A stretch of 64,000 nucleotides of DNA from Chitinophagaceae bacterium (lineage in GTDB: Bacteria > Bacteroidota > Bacteroidia > Chitinophagales > Chitinophagaceae): NCBI GenBank assembly GCA_016721085.1, contig JADKJI010000014.1, positions 124,001-188,000 on the forward strand. Direction: 5' to 3'. Position numbers and translations under genes: made by a program. Shown here piece by piece: positions 1 through 9,142 of the stretch. The notes beneath the pieces were generated by a model that saw only the letters and a program-made list of their open reading frames with translations, had not been told where the DNA came from and did no database searches. How positions within the stretch are numbered: the stretch's first letter is position 1; each line of letters begins with the position of its first letter.

Positions 1-1352
1 ACAGTCGGGTCAATGTAACAACGGTTATCAGCAGTTGGAATAGCTTCTCCACGGCCAGCCATACCAACGCCGGCACCATAAAAGAATCGGAAATCTTCCT
101 TCAAAGATTTACCATAGCCACCGGCTTCTTTCTTCTGTCCATGTACAGCATACTTCCCGTTCATGCCTTCAATTCCAAACCCGAATCCATAAGCAGGTTG
201 GCTCATACCTCCCCAATATTCAATATGGTATCCTCTTGGGAAATCAAGCTTTTTATTATCAAGCCACCATGGTGAATAAATATGCATTCCACCAACACCG
301 TCTTCATTATATCTTTTGCGGTCGAAGAGTTGTGGTAATACACCACCCATTGCGGCTCCAGTACTATCATGAAGATAGCGGCCTACTACATCACTATTAT
401 TGGCAAGTCCGTTTGGATGTCTGGCAGATTTTGAATTCAGTAATAATCTTGAAGATTCACAGGCACTGGCTGCTACAATTACAACACGGCCACTTACCTG
501 GTATTCCATCATATCGTCCTTATTAACATAAGAAACGCCAGTTGCTTTTCCTTCTGAATTGGTTAACACCTCACGAGCCATTGCATTAGGCAAAATATCT
601 ACATTGCCAGTGGCTATTGCAGGTTTCACCAGCGCAGAAGAGGAGGAGAAGTCGGCATACTGTGAACTGCAGCCACGACCACATTGTGCGCAGTAGATAC
701 ATTCCCCACGATCCTTATTGTCAGGCAATGCTTTTGTGAGAATGGATAAACGGGATGGAATTACTTTTACTCCGGCAGTAACAGCAGCTTTTTTTATCAT
801 TAACTCATGTAGCCTTGGCTTTGGAGGTGGTAAGAAGATACCATCTGGATCATTCTCCAATCCTTCGTTACTTCCAAATACACCGAGCATCTTATCTATA
901 CGGTCGTAATATGGCTTTATATCTTCATAGCCTATCGGCCAGTCGTCGCCTAAGCCATCTATGCTTTTTCTTTTGAAGTCTTTTGGTCCAAAGCGTAAGG
1001 AAATCCTTCCCCAGTGATTGGTTCTTCCACCCACCATACGGGCACGCCACCAGTCCCATTGGGTACCCTGAGCTTTAGTATAAGGTTCGCCATCAATTTC
1101 CCAACCCCAGTAACAAGCATCAAAATCTCCGAAGGGACGGAATTTGGTACTCGCACCACGACGTGGTGATTCCCATGGGTTTTTAAATTGTGTTTGGTTT
1201 AATCGGGGATCGTAGAGAGGGCCTGCTTCGAGCAGACATACTTTCAATCCTGCTTTAGCTAATACATAAGCGGCCATACCACCGCCGGCACCCGAACCAA
1301 CAATAATAGCATCGTATTGTTTCGGGTTTTTCTTGATTTGGAAATCTCCCAT
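1..1352 (-). CDS. GMC family FAD-dependent oxidoreductase (C-terminus beyond window edge)
   Basis: The frame is open from an ATG at 1352 down to the window edge, so about 450 N-terminal residues are present and the C-terminus is missing. After MGDFQIKKNPKQYD comes a dinucleotide-binding Rossmann motif (AIIVGSGAGGGMAAY) followed by a strand ending in the FAD-binding acidic residue (CLLEAGP), which is typical of glucose-methanol-choline oxidoreductases. A CAQCGRGC cysteine cluster lies near residue 230. Such enzymes oxidise sugar or alcohol hydroxyls; in Bacteroidota they often pair with a gluconate-2-dehydrogenase subunit 3-like protein, which would lie outside this window. The substrate cannot be named. 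No signal peptide is visible at the N-terminus. The family call is firm; the role is inferred. Confidence 0.85.
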   Translation of the reverse strand, partial: MGDFQIKKNPKQYDAIIVGSGAGGGMAAYVLAKAGLKVCLLEAGPLYDPRLNQTQFKNPWESPRRGASTKFRPFGDFDACYWGWEIDGEPYTKAQGTQWDWWRARMVGGRTNHWGRISLRFGPKDFKRKSIDGLGDDWPIGYEDIKPYYDRIDKMLGVFGSNEGLENDPDGIFLPPPKPRLHELMIKKAAVTAGVKVIPSRLSILTKALPDNKDRGECIYCAQCGRGCSSQYADFSSSSALVKPAIATGNVDILPNAMAREVLTNSEGKATGVSYVNKDDMMEYQVSGRVVIVAASACESSRLLLNSKSARHPNGLANNSDVVGRYLHDSTGAAMGGVLPQLFDRKRYNEDGVGGMHIYSPWWLDNKKLDFPRGYHIEYWGGMSQPAYGFGFGIEGMNGKYAVHGQKKEAGGYGKSLKEDFRFFYGAGVGMAGRGEAIPTADNRCYIDPT

Positions 1353-1446
1353 AAGGCGAGTTTATACAGTTGAGTAATGTGAAGCATAAATGTAAAATAA
1401 TAATGGGGGAGTGCAAGAATTTTTTTATTAAAGCCTGCGGCGCTTA

Positions 1447-1610
1447 ATGCCTAAGGCCTAAGGCCTAAAGCTTAATTTGGTAGTCCGCACAATGACCAGT
1501 TTTCAATATAGATTTTTTTCGAAACCTTATATATATTAAATTCATTTCTAAGCCTAAGGCCTAAAGCTCTGCGTTAGCTTAGAGCGGCCTTAGGCCTTCA
1601 GCTTTAGGCA
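1447..1610. repeat. Inverted repeat with 7-bp tandem units (GCCTAAG type), copy 1
   Basis: The left arm at 1448-1473 is built of GCCTAAG heptads. The right arm at 1549-1610 contains the complementary CTTAGGC form and also folds on itself (1550-1570 against 1581-1598). About 75 nt of AT-rich unique sequence separates the arms. It fills the divergent gap between the GMC oxidoreductase and the ChbG-like gene. A second copy of the same unit lies at 5168-5298. Confidence 0.8.
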
Positions 1611-1631
1611 GAAAAGCATCAAGCAAACAAA

Positions 1632-2633
1632 ATGAAACACATCCTCCAAGTATTATCATTTTCTCTAATCAGTCTTCTCGCTAATGCGCAAGCAATAGAT
1701 AGTACCTACGCTGAAAAATTGGGTTTTCCTAAGGGGGCAAAAGTGGTGATACTGCATGTTGATGATGTAGGTATGAGTTGGGATTCGAATGAAGGGGCTA
1801 TTGCTGCAATGACAAAAGGAGTGGCTACCTCTTGTAGTGTAATGATGCCTTGTGCCTGGGTGCCAGGGTTTGTGCATTATCTTTCGCAGCATCCGGAAAT
1901 AGATGCCGGATTACATCTTACACTTACTTCAGAATGGAGGGACTATAGATGGTCTCCTTTAAGTGGCATAAAATCATCACCAGGATTGGTTGATAAAGAA
2001 GGTGCATTATGGCCTAGTGTGGAAGAGGTGGTGGAACATGCTACTGCCGATGAAGTGGAGATGGAGATAAGGCTTCAAATAGAAAGGGCATTGAAAATGG
2101 GCTGTAAACCTACGCATCTCGACTCACATATGGGAACATTGTTTGCTTCTGCAGCCTTTATGGAAAGATATATGAAAGTAGGGATGGAGTATAAGATTCC
2201 AATAATGTTTCCGGCAGGGCATGCAACAGTAATAAAATCGCAAAGCCAATTACCCGATGCACAGATAAAGCAAATACAATCCCTGGGTAAACTATTATGG
2301 GCAGCAGGCTTACCTGTTTTGGATGACTTACATAATACTAGTTATGGATGGACTGTTGCTAAGGGGATAGTACCTACAGATGATAATCTTAGGGCCTTAA
2401 AAACGACTAACTATATTGAAGCATTGAAATCACTTAAGCCTGGATTGACAATGGTAATTATGCATTGTACAGCTCCTTCGGCCATATTTGAGAAAATATC
2501 AGATTCAGGTCCTTCCCGAAAAGGGGATATGCTGGCAATGTTGGATCCAGCCTTACGAAAAGCCATAAAAGACCAGAACATAATACTTACCACCTGGCGT
2601 GAAGTGGGTGAAAGAAGGAAGAGACTTCAATAG
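1632..2633 (+). CDS. Secreted ChbG/YdjC-like carbohydrate deacetylase
   Basis: The product has 333 residues with a signal peptide ending near ANAQA. The mature part opens with ILHVDDVGMS near residue 40. The paired Asp is the metal-binding and catalytic start of the YdjC/ChbG deacetylase family. A histidine-containing DAGLHLTLTSEW follows near residue 95, and HLDSHMGT near residue 165 supplies the other metal ligands. Family members remove acetyl groups from N-acetylated oligosaccharides such as chitobiose. Export and the nearby pullulanase suggest extracytoplasmic sugar processing, but the substrate is unknown. The gene stands alone behind a long inverted repeat. The reading frame is intact and the length is normal for the exported Bacteroidota subgroup. 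Confidence 0.85.
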   Translation: MKHILQVLSFSLISLLANAQAIDSTYAEKLGFPKGAKVVILHVDDVGMSWDSNEGAIAAMTKGVATSCSVMMPCAWVPGFVHYLSQHPEIDAGLHLTLTSEWRDYRWSPLSGIKSSPGLVDKEGALWPSVEEVVEHATADEVEMEIRLQIERALKMGCKPTHLDSHMGTLFASAAFMERYMKVGMEYKIPIMFPAGHATVIKSQSQLPDAQIKQIQSLGKLLWAAGLPVLDDLHNTSYGWTVAKGIVPTDDNLRALKTTNYIEALKSLKPGLTMVIMHCTAPSAIFEKISDSGPSRKGDMLAMLDPALRKAIKDQNIILTTWREVGERRKRLQ

Positions 2634-2787
2634 GGCAAGTGTTATCCTTTACTCGTAATTTTACTATTGATATACAGACTTTTACGAAAGATTTTTTAAG
2701 CAGGAAAACAATCGGGTCGGGCAATTTTCTTTTGAAGAGGGCGTTTATTAAATATCCAATCCCTTAGAAAACGAAAATCAAGTAACT

Positions 2788-3051
2788 ATGAAACCCCGCC
2801 TGATTGTAAACAGCAATGACCAGGATTATCTGGCAGACAAGTTCCGTATTTCAGAGAATCATATCTCATCAGCTAGCAAAATCGCTTTATTGAAAATTCA
2901 GAGTTGGAAATTTGCCAACAAGACACCAGAGATTGGTGTAGAATACCTGAATTCAATTGAAGACATCATCCAAAAATCATTTTTCGCATTTGTACCGCCT
3001 TCACATATCCTAAGTGAAGAGTCGTTTTTCTTTAGTCCAAACGATAATTAA
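2788..3051 (+). CDS. Small hypothetical protein, 87 residues
   Basis: I do not recognise this family. The product is soluble, with no signal peptide or membrane segment. It starts MKPRLIVNSNDQDYL and has a hydrophobic-amphipathic middle and a phenylalanine-rich C-terminus (SFFFSPNDN). Support for it being real: a clear rho-independent terminator follows 45 bp after the stop, the codon use looks like that of its neighbours, and no longer gene overlaps it. It has its own 150-bp upstream gap, so it is probably monocistronic. Confidence 0.55.
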   Translation: MKPRLIVNSNDQDYLADKFRISENHISSASKIALLKIQSWKFANKTPEIGVEYLNSIEDIIQKSFFAFVPPSHILSEESFFFSPNDN

Positions 3052-3095
3052 AAAAGTCTTTTCCATTAATAATTTTGATCGTAACCTTTTATCGT

Positions 3096-3119
3096 AAACC
3101 GGGCTTGCCCGGTTTTTTT
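3096..3119 (+). terminator. Rho-independent terminator
   Basis: The sequence AAACCGGGC-TT-GCCCGGTTT is followed by a run of T. It ends the transcript of the 87-residue gene upstream. Confidence 0.85.
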
Positions 3120-3183
3120 GTTTCTATACCTGTACTAAGGCAGACTTGCAATTAAGGAGTACTTTTATGTAAATTTCCTTAGT

Positions 3184-5162
3184 ATGAAAGCGATTTTGAC
3201 AATTAGCTTTGTTATGATATTTTCCTGTATTGCTGCTCAAGCTCCAGACTATGCTTCCTATCCTTCTTATGGAGGGAAAGATCTGGGATTGAAATATTCA
3301 CCAGCCGTTTCCACATTTAAAGTTTGGTCACCTGCAGCTTCCAAAATGGAATTGCTATTATATAAAAATGGATTAGGAGGTGATCCAATTTCAATTCATG
3401 AAATGAAAATGGAAGCAAATGGTGTTTGGAATATTACTATCAATAAAAATCTAAACCGGCTGTATTATGTTTTCCGGGCAACTGTTGAAGGAAAATTAAT
3501 GAATGAAGTGCCAGACCCTTATGCAAAAATTGTAGGGGTGAATGGGAAACGGGCTCAGGTGGCAGACTTAAAAACTACAAACCCCAATGGATGGACTACA
3601 GATAAAAGTCCTTTGTTTATAAACAAGACAGATGCTATCATATATGAATTGCATATAAGGGATGCCAGTATTCATTCTCATTCCGGCATAAAAAATAAAG
3701 GCAAATACCTTGGACTTACAGAACAAGGTACTAAGAACAGTTATGGAGAGTCTACAGGCTTAGATCATATTAAAGAGCTTGGCGTAACTCATGTACACCT
3801 TTTGCCTTTCTACGATTATTTTTCTGTTAATGAAGCGAAACCCGATAGTGTTCAATATAATTGGGGATATGATCCATTGAACTATAATACACCGGAGGGC
3901 TCTTATTCTTCTAACCCAAAGGATGGAACCGTCAGGATCAGGGAATTTAAGCAGGTAGTGCAGAAGTTTCACCAGAATGGTTTGCGGGTAGTGATGGACG
4001 TAGTATATAACCATACAATGTTTGGCGCAACTTCATATATGAACCAGTTAGTACCAGGGTATTATTACAGGCAGAATGCAAAAGGTGATTTTTCTAATGC
4101 TACTGCTTGTGGCAATGAAACGGCTAGTGAACGTGCTATGATGAGGAAATTCATGCTTGAATCCGTTTTGTATTGGGTGAAGGAATATCATGTTGATGGA
4201 TTCCGTTTTGATCTGATGGGTGTTCATGATATTGAAACCATGAACCTGATTTCGCGGGAACTGCATAAAATAAAACCGGACATACTCTTATATGGTGAAG
4301 GATGGACCGCAGGTTCATCGCCATTGCCCTGATTCCGTAAGGGCATTGAAAGCAAATGCCTGGAAGCTCGACAAGATTGCTGTATTCAGTGATGACTTGA
4401 GAGATGGAATAAAAGGAAGTGTTTTGAAAACAGTGACCGTGGCTTTGCCAGTGGGAAAAAAGGTATGGAAGCTTCAGTAAAATTCGGTGTAGTTGCCGCA
4501 GTTCAACATGACCAAGTTTCGTACGACAAAGTGAATTATTCAAAAGCGCCCTATACCAAAGAACCTTATCAGTTTATCAGTTATTGTGAATGCCATGATA
4601 ACCATGTATTATGGGATAAATTAAAGATATCTTGTCCGGATGCTTCTGTTGATACAAGAAAATCAATGCATCAGTTAGCCCTGTCAATTGTTCTTACTTC
4701 ACAAGGAATTGCTTTTTTACCTGCTGGTACTGAATTCCTCCGCTCAAAAACGGGGTGGAAAATTCATTTGAATCTGGAGATAGTATCAATGCTATTGATT
4801 GGGATTTGAAGACAACTAACAAAGATGTATTTGCGTATATAAAAGCACTTGTAGCCATGCGAAAAGCACATCCGGCATTCAGGATGACGAATGCAAGTGA
4901 TATAAAGAATAATCTTCGGTTCATTGAAAATATTCCTGAAGGCATAGTAGCATATACACTCGATGGTCAGGCTGTTAAGGATTCATGGGGAAAGATATTA
5001 GTCGTTTACAACGGAACTGCAGAAGAAAAGAAGTTGACTGATCAGGGTAGTAACTGGAAGGCATATATACTGAATAATAAGGTAAGAACTGGCGGACAAC
5101 GAAAAATTATGAATAATGGGATTGTTGTGGCGCCTTATTCTTGTTCGGTGTTTTTTGAGTGA
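3184..5162 (+). pseudogene. pulA: Type I pullulanase (GH13_14), reading frame broken by three indels
   Basis: The product is a secreted starch/pullulan debranching enzyme that cleaves alpha-1,6 glucosidic bonds. A signal peptide is followed by a CBM48-like beta domain (residues 35-115) and the GH13 barrel. The pullulanase type I signature YNWGYDP lies near residue 225, DVVYNHT near 275, the nucleophile Asp in FRFDLMG near 340, the acid/base Glu in GEGWTAG near 371, and CHDNH further on. The frame breaks three times: an extra C in CCC at 4327-4329, a missing T at 4422-4425 and a missing A at 4746-4750. Correcting all three restores one protein of about 660 residues ending in VFFE. Either the gene is decaying or, given the same pattern in essential genes here, the consensus sequence is wrong. 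The identity is firm; the functional status is not. Confidence 0.88.
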
Positions 5163-5167
5163 GGGAT

Positions 5168-5298
5168 TTTTGCCTAAAGCTTAAGGCCTAGGGCCTAAGG
5201 CTCAATCAGTGTACTGAACAAATTTTCGTCGAAGACAGGTGTTTTGTTCGAACTCAGAATAAGCCCTGGGCCTTAGGCCTTAAGCTTTAGGCAAAAAA
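5168..5298. repeat. Inverted repeat with GCCTAAG-type units, copy 2
   Basis: The left arm at 5168-5202 and the right arm at 5261-5298 pair almost perfectly over at least 24 bp (TTTTTGCCTAAAGCTTAAGG and on), with a unique loop of about 58 nt. It lies between the pullulanase stop and the start of the next gene on the same strand. It has the same heptad unit as the element at 1447-1610. Confidence 0.85.
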
Positions 5299-5316
5299 GA
5301 CTACCTTATACAAAAT

Positions 5317-5979
5317 ATGATGAAAATGAAAAGTGTGATAACAGGATTTCTAATAGCAGCTTCATTAATCGGTAATGCACAAACAACAGAAAACACAGGT
5401 AGTTTGGGTGAATCTGTTTATCATGATGTTGGGGGTAGTCCATTTGTGTTAGTTGATTGGGCAGATGGCGTAGTCAGGTTTTCAAGTGGAAGAGTAGCTA
5501 GTCAATTCAAGATAAAATTCAATGCAGTAAAAAATCAGATAAACCTTCAGTTTCAAGGAAGCAGTTTTGTTACTGAAAGCAAGGTGAAAGATTTTGTATT
5601 GTATACTTCAGTTGGTGGTAACAAAGATTCAATGGTTTTTAGGAAGGGGTATCCAAATTATGAATCAGCAAATGAAGAAACCTTTTATCAGGTATTGGTT
5701 CAGGGGAAAACGGATTTGGTAAAGCTGCATCTAAAAATTATTTCAGAAGAACCTCAGATTGCAACCAAGATTGTTTACAGAAGAGTGAAAGATGAACCGC
5801 AGTATTTTTTAGTTTATAATAAAACCATGATATTACTGCCACAAGATAAATTGCTTGTTGCAGAGAAATTTCCTGATCATCAATCTGAAATACAAAAATA
5901 TATCTCAGAACAGCAAATGAAATTCAGAGATAATACTGATTTCATAAAACTAGTTGCGTATTATAATTCTCTCCAGTAA
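5317..5979 (+). CDS. Secreted protein of unknown family, paralogue of the 10616-11281 product
   Basis: The product has 220 residues with a signal peptide ending near GNAQ. I do not recognise a named domain. The mature protein begins with a short region that leads into GGSPFVLVDWADGVVRF, then beta-rich sequence (KIKFNAVKNQINLQFQG), then ETFYQVLVQGKTDLVKLHLK. The same blocks occur in order in the protein at 10616-11281 (EGSPFFIDDWSKGVI, LKLDALRNELIFLHDG, NSFYQVLQDGPTSLLKM). The two therefore belong to one family, probably a periplasmic or outer-membrane-associated beta protein. It sits downstream of the broken pullulanase, separated by a long hairpin. The function is unknown. Confidence 0.75.
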   Translation: MMKMKSVITGFLIAASLIGNAQTTENTGSLGESVYHDVGGSPFVLVDWADGVVRFSSGRVASQFKIKFNAVKNQINLQFQGSSFVTESKVKDFVLYTSVGGNKDSMVFRKGYPNYESANEETFYQVLVQGKTDLVKLHLKIISEEPQIATKIVYRRVKDEPQYFLVYNKTMILLPQDKLLVAEKFPDHQSEIQKYISEQQMKFRDNTDFIKLVAYYNSLQ

Positions 5980-6032
5980 GTCTTTAAAACAAACTAAAGG
6001 AGGCCTCCGCTTCTCTCCTAAATAATAAAATA

Positions 6033-6089
6033 ACCGCAGAGACGCAGGGACGCAGAGATTTATTCTCTGCGCCTCCGCGTCTCTGCGGT
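6033..6089. repeat. Hairpin of 8-bp tandem units (CGCAGAGA type)
   Basis: The arms 6033-6058 and 6064-6089 are 26 bp each and consist of three CGCAGAGA-like octads. They pair with few mismatches around a 5-nt loop. It lies in the convergent gap after the 5317 gene. Confidence 0.85.
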
Positions 6090-6164
6090 GAAAAGAACTC
6101 CTTTTTAGCGATGTCAACAATTAATTAGAAAGCTATACCTAGAAACCTATGGAACCCGTTGAAC

Positions 6165-6318
6165 TATTTAAACTAAAGAAAGTCCCTGGTAAGAATACCA
6201 AAGACTTGCCTGACGGTTTGTTACATGGGTAACGGGACATAAATAAGGGGAGGGTACGTATTCGTTGACTGCAATAATGACGACCTCTAAGTCTGCCCGG
6301 TTGCAACTGGGGAATAAA
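6165..6318 (+). ncRNA. Candidate structured non-coding RNA, family unassigned
   Basis: Between 6147 and 6318 the sequence is less AT-rich than other gaps here and has no good reading frame. Successive small stems can be drawn: AAGTC...GACTT around 6179-6208 enclosing GGTAAGAATACC; GTTACATGGGTAAC around 6220-6233; and CCCGGTTGCAACTGGGG around 6297-6313. An intrinsic terminator follows directly at 6318-6352. This is what a standalone small RNA gene would look like, but I could not match it to 6S, SRP, tmRNA or a riboswitch. No convincing -7 box is visible. Boundaries are approximate and confidence is low. Confidence 0.3.
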
Positions 6319-6352
6319 AAACCGGAAGTTCCATAGAAACTCCCGGTTTTTT
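6318..6352. terminator. Bidirectional rho-independent terminator
   Basis: The sequence AAAACCGGAAGTT-loop-AAACTCCCGGTTTTTT has A and T tracts on both sides. On the minus strand it terminates the DUF1080 gene; on the plus strand it would end the candidate RNA. Confidence 0.8.
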
Positions 6353-6390
6353 GTATCTATACTAGGGTGAGTAGGTAGAAAATATACTGC

Positions 6391-6996
6391 TTAGAGTTCT
6401 TGAATCTTGAGTTTTCTCCATTTTACTTTGATTCCTCCACCATCATGTATCTGCAATGCGAGAAACCCTTCTCCTTTACCAATTTTTTCATCTTTCAGAT
6501 CTACCATCATATGTCCGTTTAACCATGTTGTAACCTGATCATTTACAACCTTTATACGGAGGGTATTCCATTTACCAGACTTGAGATATTTCTCATGGGC
6601 TACATTCGGTTGTATAAGCCATCCGCGACCGTATGACTCATAAATACCGCCAGTATGCTGGTTGATAGGAGCTACTTCCACTTGCCATCCACTAATTTTT
6701 ACTCCTTCAATGGAGGATCTAAAGAAAACACCGCTATTGCCATTAGCTTCCTGTTTGAATTGAACCGTGAGGTCAAAATTCTTATATGATTTATTAGTAG
6801 ACAAATACCCGTATTGCTTATCCGGACCACTTTCGCATACCAGCAATCCATTTTCAACATACCATTTCTCTGTACCGTTGATTGTCCAACCAGTAAGATC
6901 CTTGCCATTGAAGAGGCTAACTTTTTTCTGTGCAACTGATGCTCCAAACAAAAGAAAAAGAGTAATTGATAATGCAATCGTTTTCATTGTATTCAT
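6391..6996 (-). CDS. DUF1080 (3-keto-disaccharide hydrolase-like) secreted protein
   Basis: The product has 201 residues with a signal peptide (MNTMKTIALSITLFLLFG... to ASVAQ). The mature part is a single DUF1080 jelly-roll domain: VSLFNGKDLTGW at the start, then ANGNSGVFFRS, HTGGIYE and WNTLRIKVVNDQVTTWLNG. These are the characteristic blocks of concanavalin-like domains now described as 3-keto-disaccharide hydrolases. It acts outside the cytoplasm, presumably on sugars or glycosides. It is monocistronic, with a terminator on each side (6318-6352 and 7035-7064). The specific substrate is not evident. Confidence 0.85.
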   Translation of the reverse strand: MNTMKTIALSITLFLLFGASVAQKKVSLFNGKDLTGWTINGTEKWYVENGLLVCESGPDKQYGYLSTNKSYKNFDLTVQFKQEANGNSGVFFRSSIEGVKISGWQVEVAPINQHTGGIYESYGRGWLIQPNVAHEKYLKSGKWNTLRIKVVNDQVTTWLNGHMMVDLKDEKIGKGEGFLALQIHDGGGIKVKWRKLKIQEL

Positions 6997-7034
6997 TTTT
7001 CGAAAGTTACTGTAAATAGAGATAACCCAAAAAT

Positions 7035-7064
7035 AAAAGGACTTCCATATGAGGAAGTCCTTTT
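7035..7064 (-). terminator. Rho-independent terminator of the TlpA-like gene
   Basis: The stem AAAAGGACTTCC / GGAAGTCCTTTT has a 6-nt loop and lies 17 bp beyond the stop codon of the minus-strand gene ending at 7082. Confidence 0.8.
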
Positions 7065-7081
7065 AGTTATATGCCTAACTA

Positions 7082-9001
7082 TTAGAATGCTTTCTTGGTG
7101 CTTTCTGTTTCCGCCATTTCTATCATGGCAGTCAGTTCTTGCGCAAGCTTGTCATCGTTACCATCAAAACCTACTGCTTTAAATCGGATAACACCATTTT
7201 TATCAATGATGAATTTGGTTGGGATACCTTCTACCTTGAACTGAGAAACCACTTTATCTTCATTATCCATCAATACATGGAAACTATATTTATTTGATGT
7301 AATGAATTCAGAAGCATTCTTCTCTTTTTCTTCTCCTTTTTCCCATGTATCTACAAAAATGAATTTCACGTTCTGGTTGTCCTTATACTTATTAACCATT
7401 TTCTGCATGCCAGGGAAGGAGGCTTTGCAAGGACCACACCAGGTAGCCCAGAAATCAACCACTACTACTTTGCCTTTAAGGTCGGCAATGTCTAGCTTCT
7501 TACCAGACATATCTAATAGTGCAAAGCTTGGAGCAGTTTCAGAAAGCATCGACTTTCTCAATTCTGCTAACATTCTTGTATAATTCTCTTTTTGTAATAC
7601 AGCAACATAATCATCAAATCCGGCATCACTTCCTTTTTCTTTTACATAGAGGCGTTGAAGTATATTCTTCATTTCTCCAGAAGCCTTACCGTCTTTTACA
7701 AATTGCTCCATTTCCTTTTTCAATTGCTTGGCAGGCAGTACTTTTTCTGCAAGAAGGGAATAAGTAGTATTCTGATCTGCGTCTTTTCCTTTGTTTATAG
7801 TAATGGCGGCTTCTTTTGCATAGGTCAATCCTTTTTTATAATTCCCTCTTTTAAACTCAACCATACCATAAGTATCTGCATACATTGCATAATTCCATTC
7901 CAGTCCTTTCTTCCAGTTTTTTGTAGTCTGATTATCAGGTTTGGGAGAACTTGGTTTCAACCATTCAGATTTTGTTTCCGAAGTAGCAATTTCTGCAAAA
8001 GCGGCAGCTTCCTGAAGGTTGTCGTTGGCTTCTTGCATTTCCCAGGCGGCAGAATTATATAAGCGAGCCCGCATCGATTTATCGGTTTGCGCCTCTGCTA
8101 TTTTCTTGAACTCATCATACTTTTTGTTTTTTATATACCCTGAAGCCAATACATACTGATAAAAACTAAGGTTTTCTTTTTCAGAAGCCCAATCAGGGTT
8201 TGATTTGATATTGGTTTCTATTTCCTGATATATCTTTTCAGTTTCCTTTATATCCGTAGCTTCATAAATACTGTTTATTACTTCATCAATTTTCCATTTC
8301 CCTTTTGGATATTTATCTTTTCTGATATCAGCAATAAACAATGCTTGTTGTTGAAGGTTTGCTGCCAGATATAATTGGTTCAACTGGGTATAATCGTCTT
8401 CAGATTTAAGTCCTTCTTTCAGTTTGTTCTCAATTGCTTTTTGTATAATGGCGGGTGCGGCATCTTTCTTTACCCGGCCTAGTAGCCTGTAATAATTACT
8501 GGCATTTGATTTCAGATTATCCGGATATAAGGCAAACTCTTTATCCATAGCATTTAATGCCTTCTCATTGTTTCTTTCCACTCCAACTTGTGGTCCATAT
8601 CCTTGATAGAAGATAGCTAATTTCAAATTACTCCCTTTCCTTACTTTATCACCATCGTATAACTGCACCCAATATCCGTTATTAAAATTATTGTCGTATT
8701 TACCATCAGCCGAGAAGCCGAAATACACAAAAAGGGCACCAGTATCTGTTGCTAATGTAAACTGATACTTGCTGCCTGTTTTGGTCATTGTAATTTCATC
8801 GGTTTTGTTTTTAGTACCCAAAAACATATTGTAAAGTGCTTCCACTGGTTTTAGGGTATTAGCAATATCACCGGCAGGTTCGTACGTAATCGTCAATACA
8901 TCACCTGGTTTTGGTTTCTCAGGACTTACCGTAAAATTCTGAGACTGGGCAATGCTGCAAAAGAGTACGAACAGCATGGCTAGAGATATTATTTTTCGCA
9001 T
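7082..9001 (-). CDS. Secreted TlpA-like thiol:disulfide oxidoreductase with TPR-like middle region
   Basis: The product has 639 residues. A signal peptide ends near SIAQSQ and is followed by a beta-rich N-terminal domain (to about 130). A long helical region (about 150-480) looks TPR-like, for example GMVEFKRGNYKKGLTYAKEAA. The C-terminal thioredoxin/AhpC-type domain carries WATWCGPCKASF near residue 525 and the cis-proline segment EGIPTKF. Such multi-domain proteins are common in Bacteroidota. They act in the periplasm or at the outer membrane, reducing or oxidising cysteine pairs. The frame is intact. The partner is unknown; the gene has its own terminator and no operon mates. Confidence 0.87.
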   Translation of the reverse strand: MRKIISLAMLFVLFCSIAQSQNFTVSPEKPKPGDVLTITYEPAGDIANTLKPVEALYNMFLGTKNKTDEITMTKTGSKYQFTLATDTGALFVYFGFSADGKYDNNFNNGYWVQLYDGDKVRKGSNLKLAIFYQGYGPQVGVERNNEKALNAMDKEFALYPDNLKSNASNYYRLLGRVKKDAAPAIIQKAIENKLKEGLKSEDDYTQLNQLYLAANLQQQALFIADIRKDKYPKGKWKIDEVINSIYEATDIKETEKIYQEIETNIKSNPDWASEKENLSFYQYVLASGYIKNKKYDEFKKIAEAQTDKSMRARLYNSAAWEMQEANDNLQEAAAFAEIATSETKSEWLKPSSPKPDNQTTKNWKKGLEWNYAMYADTYGMVEFKRGNYKKGLTYAKEAAITINKGKDADQNTTYSLLAEKVLPAKQLKKEMEQFVKDGKASGEMKNILQRLYVKEKGSDAGFDDYVAVLQKENYTRMLAELRKSMLSETAPSFALLDMSGKKLDIADLKGKVVVVDFWATWCGPCKASFPGMQKMVNKYKDNQNVKFIFVDTWEKGEEKEKNASEFITSNKYSFHVLMDNEDKVVSQFKVEGIPTKFIIDKNGVIRFKAVGFDGNDDKLAQELTAMIEMAETESTKKAF

Positions 9002-9142
9002 TTCAGTTGTTTTGTGAAAGGTACTTATTAAAATGATTTAAGTAGGAGGGGTGTGGATAGAAATTTTGTTAAAGAAATCATTAACGGATTCACCAGAAAC
9101 GGTATCTTGGGAGCTAGTACTTTTATCCAGCCAAACTACACT

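Noticed and set aside
4151..4543. 130-residue antisense frame within the pullulanase gene
   Set aside because: It is a shadow of the coding strand, whose protein has clear GH13 motifs.
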